The notes: generated by a model from the sequence alone, not told the origin. 64,000 nucleotides of DNA from Symbiodinium kawagutii (GCA_009767595.1 VSDK01015536.1:358328-422327), one strand, 5' to 3'. Shown: positions 1-11,120, counted from the first letter of the stretch. A program made the numbers and translations.

Positions 1-404
1 ATGCTTCTTGTTCCCACTGGTGTTGAGAACCGTTGGCAAAGCTGCCTGTAGATCTCCAAGCCTGTTTCAACTCCTTGATGTTGCCTGCAAAGTGTTGCTG
101 CTGCTCCTGTTGTCGTTGAGATGAGGATGAATCGAAGGTTGTTGTCCAGTTGGAGCCATCGTTCTGCTTCTTCTTGTGTTGGTGCTGCTCCTTCCAAGTC
201 TTGTCGTGTAAGTGGTTGTTGTGCTGTTGCTGCTCGTTCTAGGATTCTGTTGTAGAAGGGATCTTGAACTCCCATGTATGCTGTGAATTTGTATTGCCAT
301 TCTTCAAAGGTGTTGTAGCTTCCATCATATGTTGGTGGTCGAAGTTTGAGTCGGTGTGTTGCTGCCAGCTGACCTATGTTGTCCAGGTCATCTGCTTCTG
401 CCAT
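1..404 (-). CDS. Copia-type retrotransposon gag, N-terminal part, cut by window edge
   Basis: The minus-strand frame is open from an ATG at 404 to the window edge (134 codons) and open upstream to about 476. The protein has the features of Ty1/Copia gag (UBN2/Retrotran_gag type): an acidic start MAEADDLDNIGQLAATH, then PPTYDGSYNTFEEWQYKF, AYMGVQDPFYNRIL, and a conserved-looking LDNNLRFILISTTTGAAA followed by LEIYRQLCQRFSTPVGTRS. Such gag proteins form the retroelement particle. It follows a primer site and LTR in the right order. The rest of gag-pol lies outside the window, so intactness cannot be judged. GC-rich codons and no frameshift in the visible part suggest a fairly young copy. Confidence 0.85.
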   Translation of the reverse strand, partial: MAEADDLDNIGQLAATHRLKLRPPTYDGSYNTFEEWQYKFTAYMGVQDPFYNRILERAATAQQPLTRQDLEGAAPTQEEAERWLQLDNNLRFILISTTTGAAATLCRQHQGVETGLEIYRQLCQRFSTPVGTRS

Positions 405-550
405 TGTTGCTGATGCTTGTTGTAGTAGGTAGTTGTTGACCCTGTTGCTGCAGGATCTGTTGTAGGGTGACCGGAGTCAGAGCCTGTTGCCGGTAGGACG
501 CTGGTGTTGCGCAGTGGTGTTCAGTTGTTGCTGGAGATGCCCTGTTGGCA

Positions 551-564
551 GAGCTCCGCTACCA
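551..564 (-). other. Primer-binding site, initiator tRNA-Met type
   Basis: Read on the minus strand, TGGTAGCGGAG lies directly after the LTR end. It matches 10 of 11 bases of the complement of the 3' end of eukaryotic initiator tRNA-Met (TGGTAGCAGAG), the usual Copia primer. It is 147 bases upstream of the gag ATG. Confidence 0.75.
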
Positions 565-738
565 TGTGAAATCCTGGTTGAATCCAGGTGTTGTAGTCTC
601 GACTTGTTGAGCACCTTTTGTCTGAGCGCACGTTGCAATGCACTGTTGGGCACGGCTCAAGGCCTTCGTGTTGAGCCAAGGCCATGTTGGTATATGTCAT
701 GTACATGTTGGTCTAGTGAACATGTTTGTCCTCTAACA
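565..738 (-). repeat. Copia 5' LTR, about 174 bp
   Basis: On the minus strand this block starts TGTTAGAGGACA and ends GGATTTCACA, giving the TG...CA ends of an LTR. It is followed at once by the primer site. The LTR is short, as in many algal Copia elements. The candidate target duplication outside it would be CTATA (739-743, plus strand). The partner LTR is outside the window, so the ends are inferred from structure alone. Confidence 0.7.
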
Positions 739-1814
739 CTATATACCAACCAACCAAAACATCGCTAGGTGATGCTAGGTGGACATCCAAAACAAAAAGA
801 TTACGGTTGGTGGTTGTTACATCAACATAAAAATAATCTATAACCCCTCCCACGACGCTAGCCAACTGTTCACTCCCATTGGAAAGCCCCTGGCTCGGAA
901 CATATCACATTGAGGGATATCGGGGGTATCCCAGTATCTCAAGCATGTGCTCGTTCAAACATATGCGGTGAAACGCCCCTGCTTAATCAAAAGTGATTTT
1001 CAAAATGCACAACCCAGATGTTGGGGGTCATTTTAAATTGATCCAATGAAACCCATGCTTATTCCATAAAACATCGGCAGAGAAATGCCTTGTTGTACAT
1101 CCGTCTCATCCGGCTTGAACAAGGAATCCCAGCTAGCAAGAGTGATTCCACTTGCGAGCCAGTGGGTATCCCACCATTGACTTGATGTTTTCTGTTCACT
1201 CACTTGGCGGCATCATTCCACATTGCCATAATAATTTTGATGATTTCTTTGGTTCCTAGACGTTATGACTTTGTACACCGCCAAAGCATTTGCTACGAAA
1301 GTCTGGGATCGAAGACGATCAGATACTGTCCTAATCAATCAGGTGTTTTCGCTACCATGAGTAACCAGTCTTGCTTACACTGCTATGGCTAGTTCCAAGC
1401 ACATTTCGGCACATGTTGGTGGCTGAAAAGCTTGGTAACCATCTGAACATCCATGAGGAAGCAACAACAGCAGGTACCTTCGTTGGGATGTTCACCCGGC
1501 CATGGGGCGCGGAGGTAGATTTGCTACACATCAGTCTTAACCATCCCTAACTAAACAAGTTGTGAGGCATCGACCATCCTTCATCATGATGGACCATCCT
1601 TCATCATAATGGTTTAGTATCGTTGATGATGGTGTTTCAGTATGGTTCAGCATTGTTTAGTATGGTGTGATGTTGTTCGGTATTGTTTAGTATGGCGAGA
1701 CATGGTTGACCATTCTTGAAGTCACCATTTCTGATGGTCACCATGGCCAAGTCCTTGCTTCACCACTATGATTCACTATGTGTTTAGTATTTGTGGTTCT
1801 GACCCAGCCCATTG
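739..1814. other. Non-coding spacer
   Basis: No convincing exon is seen. The stretch 1,560-1,760 is made of loose repeats of TTTAGTATGG and ATGGTT words. A short open frame near 1,204-1,392 has no coding bias that I trust. Confidence 0.5.
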
Positions 1815-1998
1815 GGTGGTTTCTCAATATAGGGAACCCAAAAAAATGGTTGGTTTATTACTATAGAGGGTTAATATTACCCTCTGGTGATCTAACATAG
1901 CAATGGAAAATCCACCAGTTATACAAGTAGCTGCTTTCCCAGGGTTTCCCTAGAAAAATGGTGATTTGGGGGTTTCCCTATCCTGAGAAAGCACCATT
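1815..1998. mobile_element. M2 inverted-repeat transposon, long copy
   Basis: The left end GGTGGTTTCTCAATATAGGG pairs with the right end TTTCCCTATCCTGAGAAAGC (imperfect). The core has the family words TTGGTTTATTACTATAGAGG and GATTTGGGGG. This copy is about 70 bp longer than its relatives and holds an extra, partly duplicated inner block. Confidence 0.65.
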
Positions 1999-2004
1999 TG
2001 ACAC

Positions 2005-2170
2005 TACTCCTCCCTTTCTGCCGTGTCACACCTGCATCAGCGGTTTCGAAATCACCACTGTGGGGTATGCCACCGAGCTGGGACGCCCTTGATACGGCAT
2101 GACCTCGCAAGGAATAAAACTCTGGCATTCGGCATGGGTTGACAGATCGACGACAATAGCAACCAACCAT
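2005..2170. CDS. Candidate exon, strand unclear
   Basis: A GC-rich island follows an M2 copy. On the minus strand it reads ..CRMPEFYSLRGHAVSRASQL.. without stops. On the plus strand it reads PCHTCISGFEITTVGYATEL then a stop. The plus reading shares a CHTC(x)2G pattern with the ORF at 6,757. No family is recognised. Confidence 0.3.
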
Positions 2171-3650
2171 CAATAGTTGCTAATGATACATAATGGTTAG
2201 TTGATGGTTAGTTCGTTGATGTAATTATAGGGATTAATGATTAATCAACCATCAATAGCAACGATAGGGATTCTTAATGGTCAGCTAGTTGATTAATGCT
2301 GTGCCAGTTGACTAATGATACATTAGTAGTTCATGATTAACGGTTTACTCACCAACTAGTCAACCAATTGTTGGTTTACTTATCAATGGTTGGTTGACTA
2401 GTTGAGGATCAATCAATTATTGCTGACTATCTGACTATCATCGTCTCCATCATAATAATCATCATCATCATCATCATCAGTGATGGTTGGTTGGCCAAAG
2501 CAATCATGACCATCGATCAATCAATGTTTGACTGTCACTAACAATCAATCCTCACGCCAAATGTGTAGTGGTGGTTGATGATTGTCACTGATAGGCGTGA
2601 GCATGACAACGGTTGATGGCAGATGATGATGGTTGCTGATGGCCAATGATGCTCGATAAGGGTTTATCATGGTTGATGATGGCTGATGAGCGTTGCTCAT
2701 GTTTCTTCATGGTTGTTGGCACTGATGATGATTGATCGCGGTTGGTACTGTGATGCTTAGTGCTGGTGATGAGTAGCTGTGGTTGATGATGATCTGCTTC
2801 ATGGCTCAAACCCCCCTGAGAACTATCAATGAATCAACCCACCATCCCACGTACAAGGAGAAATATATAATGCGTAAAACCACGAACCAGCAGTCGATGA
2901 TGGCCAAAACATGTTTGATTATGGCTCATGGTGGTTAATTAATGACAGTCAATGATGCATGACTGGTGGTTGATGATGATTGATGACGGCTGATGATTGA
3001 TAACGAGTGGTGATGGTGAATGATGGCTAAGTAGATTGGTCATGGCTAAGACTGGGTGATGACGGTTGGCGATGGGTAATTAATGGCGAATGATGGTTCA
3101 TGACGGTTGTTTGGTCTTGCTTCATAATGGTTGATGAGGCCACGGGAAGCCTAACACTGGCAGGGATTAGCCACCACTGTGAGCAATATTTAGCTACTAT
3201 CCCCTGTTCCTCATCAATGATTCCCAATGAACGGTCAACAACTGATGTGTAATTACATTTACATTATAAATAGCAAAGATAAATCCTTCCTGGATTCCCA
3301 ACTACCAAGTTATCATGTTGAAATTTGTTTGTTCAATCAGTGATTTAGCTATGATATTGCTTGTATACCATCAACCACATTCAAATAGCTGCGGGTCAAT
3401 AGCCTTTACCCAGCTGTTCACATGCCATGAATGACCAAAGCAGTGCTGCCAGCCTGTTACAATGTTCACCTACCCATGGCTTTTGGTCAAAAGTGGTGGC
3501 CCCAGATTGCCGGTTGGTCTATTTCCTATTCTTGTTGCTCATCACCTATCAACCATTCACCAGCTAGTGAACCAATTAACCAGAAGTTGAATCATTACCA
3601 ACCATTGCCAACCATTTTGATCCACTATCAACCATTCCGAACTAGTGCCC
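2171..3650. repeat. ATGGTTGATG-rich low-complexity DNA
   Basis: This stretch is dominated by degenerate words such as GGTTGATGATGG, ATCAACCATC and TTAATGGT. It includes an (ATC)n microsatellite at 2,451-2,481. Open frames here are made of repeat-encoded His/Ser/Asn and are not genes. The same words recur over much of the window (for example 6.1-6.7, 22.2-22.4, 30.0-30.3 and 52.0-52.6 kb). Confidence 0.6.
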
Positions 3651-3690
3651 AACCTTGCGGAGAAAAACCCATCCCCATGTTGCCACGCAG

Positions 3691-3868
3691 CGCCTTTCCC
3701 TGCGGCACTGCAATCGGCATGGTCGCAGAGGCTCCGCCGCCCGGCGGGGTGCTGACCCTTCCGGACCTGGGTGCCGTGGTTGGAACCTCTGTGATGGGCT
3801 GCTCAGCTGTGGTTCTTTCCGCCCTAATTGTGCAGCTGCCGTTGGTTCTTCTGGGGGAAAGAACCATG
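3691..3868 (+). CDS. Candidate exon with a membrane segment
   Basis: The exon lies between an acceptor GTTGCCACGCAG and a strong donor ATG|GTGAGT. In the frame ..PCGTAIGMVAEAPPPGGVL.. it reads into a hydrophobic run VVGTSVMGCSAVVLSALIVQ, long enough for one transmembrane helix, then LLGERTM at the donor. Third-base GC is high. The minus strand is also open for about 90 codons, so strand is not certain. Product unrecognised; a membrane protein is an inference from hydrophobicity only. Confidence 0.45.
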
Positions 3869-4375
3869 GTGAGTTGCACACCTGTAGCCGGTGGCTGGTT
3901 GGACCTCAACCATGCTTAGTTGCCAGCTACTGGGGATTCACATCCACCCAGTAAGTTCGTAGTAGATGCACACCTCCGGCAATTGCACAAATAGAATGCG
4001 GCTTGTGAAATGGGCACATGGGCTAACCCTCCGCAAACCACCAAATCTTGGGTGGGGTTTTTTGATCACTTGTGAAGTAGCAAGAATACATGCACTCATT
4101 GTGATAATGTGGAGTGTATGTATTGTACTTGTCACATGCTTTTTACACACCGAGATGGAATTGGGGTGCTTACAACTATCAATATATATATATATATACA
4201 TATGTACATATATATACATACATTTGTTTATTTGTACATCTGCACACATATCCACTTACAGTCACACATGTGCACAAATACATATCCAAGCCTTATGAAC
4301 ATATGAATTGAAAATCATACGGGTGTCCGTATTGAAACATTCTTAAACGCAAACCAATCTATAGACATAAACAAA
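3869..4375. other. Spacer with (TA/TACA) microsatellite
   Basis: A TATATACATA-type microsatellite spans roughly 4,180-4,275 and generates several spurious Ile/Tyr/His-rich frames. I see nothing else. Confidence 0.6.
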
Positions 4376-4476
4376 CTGGTTGGTGGTTTCAACCGCTATC
4401 AAAAATATGCTTGTCAACTAACCCTGTGTTAAAAATACTAGGGAAGATATAACATGTCAATGAAACCACGAACCAC
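4376..4476. mobile_element. M3 inverted-repeat transposon
   Basis: Starts CTGGTTGGTGGTTTCAAC and ends TGAAACCACGAACCA. The core shows the family pattern ATATGCTTGTCAACTAACC ... AATACTAGGGAAGATA. A truncated second copy (right end TTTAAAACCACCAACCAG) follows at 4,519-4,559. Confidence 0.75.
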
Positions 4477-4559
4477 CTACCCAAATACACCACTATAGTT
4501 GGTATATATCCCCCATGATTGCTTTCAAAAATAATCATTGTTTAAAACCACCAACCAGC

Positions 4560-5791
4560 AAAAACAGCAACGGATTCCCCATGGTAGATCTGTGAATCAC
4601 CGGAACCACAACTTGGCAATAAATCGTTTTGGGGTTGATCATGACCCCCGCCTCAATTCAAGTATGAACGGGTTAACTATCAAAAAACCTCATATGAATT
4701 ACTTAACCATCAAATATGAAGGGGTAAATAGTTGCTGGATCTCCGTACGATGGTGATCGTAATCCCTATTCATCTATCAGTTGGGTGCCCATCACCCACG
4801 TTCAATGACCATCAATAAATATTCATCATCGTACTGTTCACCAGGTATACCATCCCAACATTGTTGGCCCCATTTTTGATGCTTGTTTATGCTTGGACTT
4901 CCAGTGGCTGGATATAACAATGAATATGGACAACTGCTACTGTGAACGGCCCGCCCAGTGTTATACCCCAATGGTTGGCAAGTGTTTCCTTGCAAAAACA
5001 TTGCTAGCCACTAGTGCTCAGCAAGCACGTACTAGCTGCTATTACATCATAATTGCTAAAATTGTGAGCTATCATTCAATATGTATTCATGGCTGATAAG
5101 TACGCACACACATGTGTATATACACAAATATGTATCTAAATAAAAGTCTAGATATTCCAAGCATGTTATAGAATATATACACATCATACATGTTGCATAT
5201 TCACATATACGTGAAAAATGACATAAAATTGAATTCCATTACATGTGGTGCTTCAAAAATGATGAATCCACGGCTATCTCCACGATGTCAAACATTTTGA
5301 AATCTCTAAATGTATGGTATCCTCTTTAGGTTATTAGAGTGGACAGCTAACACATAACAAAATAGCTCTCGGAATGATCAACTTGACATGTTCGAAACTG
5401 ACTTGGGTCTTGACTCATCCCATGATGTTGAACCATTGGAAAAGAAGCCATAATTAGTGTTCTACTTGCGATCATTAGTTACTAGTGGTTGCGTTCCCAT
5501 TAGTGCATAATTAACCATATTTGAACTATTGTAAACTTGTATCAACCATGCAACCAACAATTCTTGAACATCATCCACCAACATTTCTTTTTCGTTGTCC
5601 TGTACAATCAAACGCTGTTAACATGGCTACTAAGCATCATTAACTCCTAGGATCAAAACATGAGCATCATGCACCACAATTGCTCAAACCACTTATCATG
5701 GGGAAACATTACTCAACATATCTCAACATGTACCAGATCATCGCCCATGCCTATCCTCAACCATGGCCCAGGGTCCAACACCTGCCCCACA
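4560..5791. other. Spacer without a supported gene
   Basis: AT-rich DNA. Frames at 4,538-4,756 and 4,893-5,096 are short and lack splice or codon support. Around 5,100-5,220 there is an ACACAT/TATACA-rich patch. Confidence 0.5.
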
Positions 5792-5871
5792 TCACAGCGG
5801 CTCAGTGGCTGCCACACGAAGCTCCGCGTACCCAGCATTGGCGATGGAGGCAAGGGTGAGCTGCTCGGCAC
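5792..5871 (-). CDS. Candidate terminal exon
   Basis: On the minus strand an acceptor GGCATCGCAG precedes 26 codons reading AEQLTLASIANAGYAELRVA.. and ending TEPL-stop. Third bases are mostly G or C. The family is unknown. The plus strand is also open here, so the strand choice rests on codon bias and the acceptor. Confidence 0.45.
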
Positions 5872-6756
5872 CTGCGATGCCGCTGACCGTGGATCATGAA
5901 GAACAACAGAGGCCAATGGTTGCAACATGTTGCAGCCACTATCAACACATGGATCATGATTGTGAGGTAATTTGTATAGTGAATAATGTCATATTTATCA
6001 TCATATTATCACTAGACATGGTTCATGCACTATATTTATGGTTTTGACACTAGAGGTGTCAATTTATATGGTCAACATCTATCACTATTGGTCATTTAGG
6101 TTGTCTGCAACCACAATTAAAATGTTGACGATGATCACAAATTCAGCTGTGATAAATCGCTTGCGATGAACAGGTAATATCGCCATGATTGACGGGTGAT
6201 TACACATCATGATGAACCATATTAATGATCACCATGTTCAACATGATAGTGAGGATTAGTGGCATTGGTGATTGACAACCATAATAGCGATTATAAATAC
6301 CAACAGAGCAAATAACGCCATATTCATGGTTAACAGGCGATTAACTGGCATGATGAATTAACAGTATAATGTGTTTTAATGATGAATGATATTATTGGCT
6401 TCATCCCTGTAGGGATTTACAGGGTCGGAAGTGGCCGACGCGATCCCAACTAATGATCAGTCATGGTTGATGTTGGTTCGGAAGGGTTAAGAACAATATT
6501 CAATGGTGGTTAAAAGTGGTCTCTTGGGGCTATTGCGGGGAAATTGATGGCTTATCATGGTCGGTTCAGTGGTTCACAACGGTCATCGGAATGTTTGGTT
6601 ATGGTGCATTACTATTGATTGATTTTTGGTCAATACAGCTTACTTATGGTAGCTCCTGGTCAATACCGGTGAAAAATAGATAAAAATGGATCATAGTGGC
6701 CAGTGGTAATTGGTGTGAAGGCTTCACATGGTTCGTGCTAGTGGAATTCTCATCAA
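5872..6756. repeat. Repeat-rich spacer
   Basis: Mainly degenerate ATGGTTGATG/ACCATGAT words, with no exon I can support. Confidence 0.45.
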
Positions 6757-7176
6757 ATGGTTGCAAAGCATGGTTACAAGGGTCACAACGCGCTGTGCCA
6801 CACCTGCTATGCAGGTGTCAAGCGCAAAGTGCAGGGTCTGGGCGTCGCCCAGCTAGGTGCGCATCAGGTCGCTACCGCGACACAACCAGGTACCAAATGC
6901 CACGCCTGCCACGCACTGAATCTCACTCCTGCTACATCGAACTGCAACAACGAGCAGCGTAGAAAGGGCAAACCAGGCATCTACAGGGCCGCACGCAAAA
7001 CGAAAGTAAATGATGATCATGATCATGATGATGATGATGATGATGATGATGAGGAGGAGGAGGAGGTGATTTGGAGGAGGGCAAGACGGAGAGAGACGGA
7101 AGGCAGGAGTGAGGGACCCTTAAAACGAGAACCATCCGAGCCCGGCACAATGATGTGGGGAACCAACCATACTTGA
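6757..7176 (+). CDS. Small CX2C-X30-CX2C protein with acidic tract, 139 aa
   Basis: An ATG-started open frame reads MVAKHGYKGHNALCHTCYAG. Cys14/Cys17 (CHTC) and Cys48/Cys51 (CHAC) are spaced like two zinc knuckles of a zinc ribbon. Residues about 88-106 are an Asp/His/Glu run encoded by a GAT/GAG microsatellite, followed by an Arg-rich tail (RRARRRETEGR). The composition suggests a nuclear or nucleic-acid-linked protein, but that is inference. It could be a single-exon gene or part of a spliced one. No recognised family. Confidence 0.45.
   Translation: MVAKHGYKGHNALCHTCYAGVKRKVQGLGVAQLGAHQVATATQPGTKCHACHALNLTPATSNCNNEQRRKGKPGIYRAARKTKVNDDHDHDDDDDDDDEEEEEVIWRRARRRETEGRSEGPLKREPSEPGTMMWGTNHT
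7012..7066. repeat. (GAT)n/(GAG)n microsatellite inside the ORF
   Basis: GATCAT, then GATGATGAT, then GAGGAGGAG. It stays in frame with the surrounding ORF and encodes its acidic run. Confidence 0.8.
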
Positions 7177-7688
7177 CCATATCATGGTGCTTCATAAACC
7201 CACCATATCTGATAGTGAATCACAGGCTATGAAGCTAGTAGAACGGGGTTGGTTTGTTAGTAATTATAGGGATCTTTCATGAGGGGCTTACTGACCATGT
7301 TTAACAAGAGATGTAGCTACAAACCGTGTTTAACGCTAGAGGTTACCATGGGTAACCACCATATAGACATATGTACATACATGTGTCTTTTTTGACCATC
7401 CAAAACTTGGTTCGTAGTTCCCATCCCAACAAATGTAAGCAGCTGCGGTGCAGGGGCCCTGACCTACAGCCATATCCATAAGCATTGTCCGTTTTCATCA
7501 CCTACACTATGAACCACTCTAAGATCATGATGAACCATCAATTATTATCCATTCTCACTCATGATTTAATGGTTAATAATGTTTAATTAATAACCTCTGA
7601 AGATGGTTATTAACCATCATTGTATGATCACCATTATCAACCACTTAAGATGGCCTAAGCCTTGTTCACTGGTGATCACCACACCCAG

Positions 7689-7815
7689 CTGTGGCCGCAC
7701 CGGGTTCACAACGCTCGAGCGTTGCGCTGATGAGAAGCGCGACACCGACGTCGTAGGTCCTCGGAAGTTGCGTCCAAAAATGTCGGATCTGATGAATCTG
7801 ATGTGTAGCAACTAG
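7689..7815 (+). CDS. Candidate terminal exon
   Basis: The acceptor CACCACACCCAG is followed by an open frame CGRTGFTTLERCADEKRDTD.. continuing VVGPRKLRPKMSDLMNLMCSN and a TAG stop. It is charged, soluble-looking and has GC-ending codons. Product unrecognised. Upstream sequence is repeat-derived, so the exon probably starts at the acceptor. Confidence 0.45.
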
Positions 7816-8227
7816 GGCCTTAGGGAAACCATTGAACTATAGATAACATTATAGATAGTTTATTGGCGATAAAACCAGTAATTTATAGATAGACTCAAAC
7901 TGCAATTTTCCAGAGACAATAAACCATCGATAAAACTGTAATTAAATGGTTCATTGGCCAAATTAAAACTAGGGTTTCAGGGTTGGGGCATTCTTGGTTC
8001 GTTTCAAAACAACGCGAATGCCAGGGTTTTGAAGATTTGACAGGACTAACTTCTGGGCAGGCCTGTTGAATCCGGGCAAAGCCCTGAGTTTGCTGCACAT
8101 ACATATATTTATATATATATACATATGGGTGTGTAAATATATCTATACAGACACAATTATACATATATGTGTATGTGTATGTGTATACATATTTGAATAA
8201 ATAATAAATATATATATATATATATAC
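7816..8227. other. Spacer
   Basis: AT-rich. A (TA)n run at about 8,107-8,226 leads into the large microsatellite array. No gene seen. Confidence 0.5.
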
Positions 8228-8361
8228 ATGGTATGGTATGGTATGGTATGGTAAGGTAAGGCAAGGCAAGGCAAGGCAAGTCAAGGCAAGGCAAGGCAAG
8301 GCAATGTAATGTAATGTTATGTAATGTAAGGTAAGGCAAGGTAATGCAATGCAATGCAATG
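8228..8361. repeat. Pentanucleotide array GGTAT/GGTAA/GGCAA
   Basis: About 26 units of five bases that drift from GGTAT to GGTAA to GGCAA to GTAAT. The array joins directly to a tetranucleotide array. Confidence 0.9.
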
Positions 8362-8976
8362 ATGAATGTATGAATGTATGAATGTATGAATGTATGAATG
8401 TATGAATGTATGAATGTATGAATGTATGTATGTATGTATGTATGTATGTATGTAGGTATGTAGGTATGTAGGTATGTAGGTATGTAGGTATGTAGGTATG
8501 TAGGTATGTAGGTATGTAGGTATGTAGGTAGGTATGTAGGTATGTATGTAGGTATGTAGGTATGTAGGTATGTAGGTATGTAGGTATGTAGGTATGTAGG
8601 TAGGTAGGTAGGCATGTAGGCATGTAGGCATGTAGGCATGTAGGCATGTAGGTATGTAGGTATGTAGGCATGTAGGTATGTAGGTATGTAGGTATGTAGG
8701 TATGTAGGTATGTAGGTATGTAGGTATGTAGGTATGTAGGTATGTAGGTAGGTAGGTAGGTAGGTAGGCATGTAGGCATGTAGGCATGTAGGCATGTAGG
8801 CATGTAGGCATGTAGGTATGTAGGTATGTAGGTATGTAGGTATGTAGGTATGTAGGTATGTAGGTATGTAGGTATGTATGTAGGTATGTATGTAGGTAGG
8901 TATGTATGTATGTATGTATGTATGTATGTATGCATGTATGTATGCATGTATGTATGTATGTATGTATGTATGTATG
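8362..8976. repeat. Tetranucleotide array GTAT/GTAG/GCAT with higher-order blocks
   Basis: More than 600 bp of four-base units. Starts with GAATGTAT, moves to GTATGTAG, then shows two similar blocks of four or more GTAG units followed by GCATGTAG (near 8,600-8,650 and 8,745-8,812). It ends in GTAT units and a (TA)n run. Open frames of 200-390 codons on the minus strand (Thr-Tyr-Leu/His repeats) are by-products, since four-base units repeat in 12-base codon cycles. Confidence 0.9.
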
Positions 8977-9614
8977 TGTATATATATATATATATCTGAA
9001 AATATTTATGTATATGTACATATATGTATATGTGTATACATAGATTTTTGTATATGCACACCCATATATGTATATATGTGTATATTTATATGTATATGAT
9101 CACCCACATGTACAGATATATATATATGTATACATATAGATATTTATGTATATTTAGATAGATAGACAAAATATGTGGTTACAGATACGTATGCACATCT
9201 CTATCTATATATATATATACAAGTATGAATTTTTACAAGTGTACTGATATGTACTGTATGTTATATGTGTACATATGCACAAAAGTATGCTATATAAATG
9301 CATATACAAAATACAATGTATCATATTCATGTGTATACATGTGTGTATTTAGATGCACGGGTCAAAAAATGCGGAGATAGGAGAAGTAGTGACTACAAGC
9401 TACAAAACACATGAAAATAAAGGCAGAGCGGAATATGAATGTCAATCTGTCTGTCTGGGAAAAATTGAGCTAGTGAGTAGGAATCCGACAAGACAGCGAT
9501 ACATACTCATTGTAGAGGTATAGCATAGAAGATGACCTTTTGCATGGACTTCGATGCGTAAAGGAACATCGAACCACCATGAGCTCTTGCTATGCGACTT
9601 TTTTGGTCATGAAT
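8977..9614. other. AT-rich spacer after the array
   Basis: TATATG/ACATAT-rich to about 9,340, then plain sequence. No supported gene. Confidence 0.5.
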
Positions 9615-9924
9615 TCATGAATAATGAGGCCTTTTCGCAAGAATCCCGGTCTTTTTCATAAGGAAACGATCATCCCTCCTATACTCAAACTGAAACACCA
9701 TAGCGTCCATGGGGGCAAGTGTTGCCACAAAACTGCTAAATCTGGCTGTCGTAGGAACCATCCTCCCTCTGTGGACTTTTTGTCCTTCGCAACGATTAGA
9801 TGCACCAGCTGCATTTATCAACGTCCACATCAGCAAATCCAAATCATTCACCCACTCTTCTTCGCATTGGTTAGAGCCTCATTATGCCTCATTGTTCGGG
9901 TTCATCATATGTTATCATTGGTGA
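9615..9924. CDS. Possible exon region, strand unclear
   Basis: Three frames are open. On the minus strand (9,851 to 9,615) it reads MNDLDLLMWTLINAAGASNR.. and ends MKKTGILAKRPHYS. On the plus strand, from ATG 9,709, it reads MGASVATKLLNLAVVGTILP, a possible signal or membrane segment. No splice site or motif separates them. Confidence 0.25.
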
Positions 9925-9995
9925 GCGCCCCCATTTTACGGGTTGGCATTGACACCGGTCAGTCACCCCCGTCCCGTCTCGGCGCAAGCCTCTGA

Positions 9996-10585
9996 GTACT
10001 GTCACCACATTACCATCGTTGGGTCGGATGATCTGAGTGCGTCGGGCAATCTGCTTTGGGTGCAACGGTACGTATAAAAAAACATGGGCATTGGCACAAA
10101 AAATGGTTGATAGGCACCAAGCCCATGTTAGTTCATGATGTTACTAACAAGTGCCAAGCAAATGGTTGATAGTTGTTGATAGTTGTTAGTTCATGATGGT
10201 TGATAGTTGTTAGTTCATGATAGTTGTTAGTACAAAAAATGGTTGATAGTTGTTAGTTCATGATGTTGCTGATTTGCACTGCTGCAACCATTTGCTTGGT
10301 AGTCAACAATCAGACTACATGCTTGTACCCGTTGAAAAGCATAATGGTTGACGGCGGTTCAAGTTGATTGATGGGTTTTGACCTCCAAAGGATCTCGCAA
10401 CGGTCATTTCAACCAATTGAACCAATTGTCCTAGCGAAAAAAAACGGACACCAACTAGGAAAATGCAAGCGATCCATGAGGATGGGTCAATACAAATAAA
10501 ACAAAAATGCGTGTATATATATATATATATATCAAGGGGATTACCTACCCACCAATTGGTTGGGGCACTGCTGGTAGCTCCAACT
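9996..10585. repeat. Spacer with ATAGTTGTTAGTTCATGATGG repeats
   Basis: At 10,130-10,265 a unit around TTGATAGTTGTTAGTTCATG recurs four or more times. A (TA)n run lies at 10,516-10,532. Confidence 0.6.
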
Positions 10586-10602
10586 GGCTCCCCCTTTACA
10601 GG

Positions 10603-10663
10603 GCTAGAACGAAATGCCCCGAGTTCCGAATCATCGAATCGCTCCCTGCGAATCACCAGCTAG
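10603..10663 (+). CDS. Weak candidate exon
   Basis: The acceptor CCCCTTTACAG is followed by a GC-rich open frame GLERNAPSSESSNRSLRITS and a stop. It is short, and other frames are also open. Product unknown. Confidence 0.25.
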
Positions 10664-11120
10664 TTACACATCCAAAACGATGGACCTGTCCATGGCTGTT
10701 GCGACCCAACAAGCTGGCTTCACAAGTCCCAACAATGGATCAACGCATAGTCCAAACACATGTAAACAGGGGGCTGTTCACTGTTCTTATACCCTGTTTA
10801 ACATTATAAGCACTAATATAAGCTGTTTCACTACGGATATTATCTATAACACTAACAGGGGCCATGGCATAATGGCTATGAATCTAATCCACTCTCTGAT
10901 CTTATGGCTGCGGGAAAAACATTCACAATCCTCACAACCCTCATGCTGGGGCTGGATCCTTGACCTCGATCCCCGTGGTTATAATCCGGGGGGTCCTTTG
11001 TCTGATGTAGGGTTCGTACCTTGCTGACCTATTGACCTTGTGGGGGGGTATTACTCTGCTGTTGCCACTAATCTTTTTACAAATATTTAACATCCACTTA
11101 CAATTCACTTTGCAAATTAG

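Noticed and set aside
67-300. A Ser/Thr/Arg-rich minus-strand frame
   Set aside because: It is a shadow of the Copia gag frame, which has clear family motifs.
4109-4311. Ile/Tyr/His-rich small proteins
   Set aside because: Products of a TATA/CATA microsatellite.
7895-9061. A 388-codon minus-strand frame of Tyr/Thr/Pro/His repeats
   Set aside because: It is the translation of a tetranucleotide array. All frames are open and there is no codon preference.
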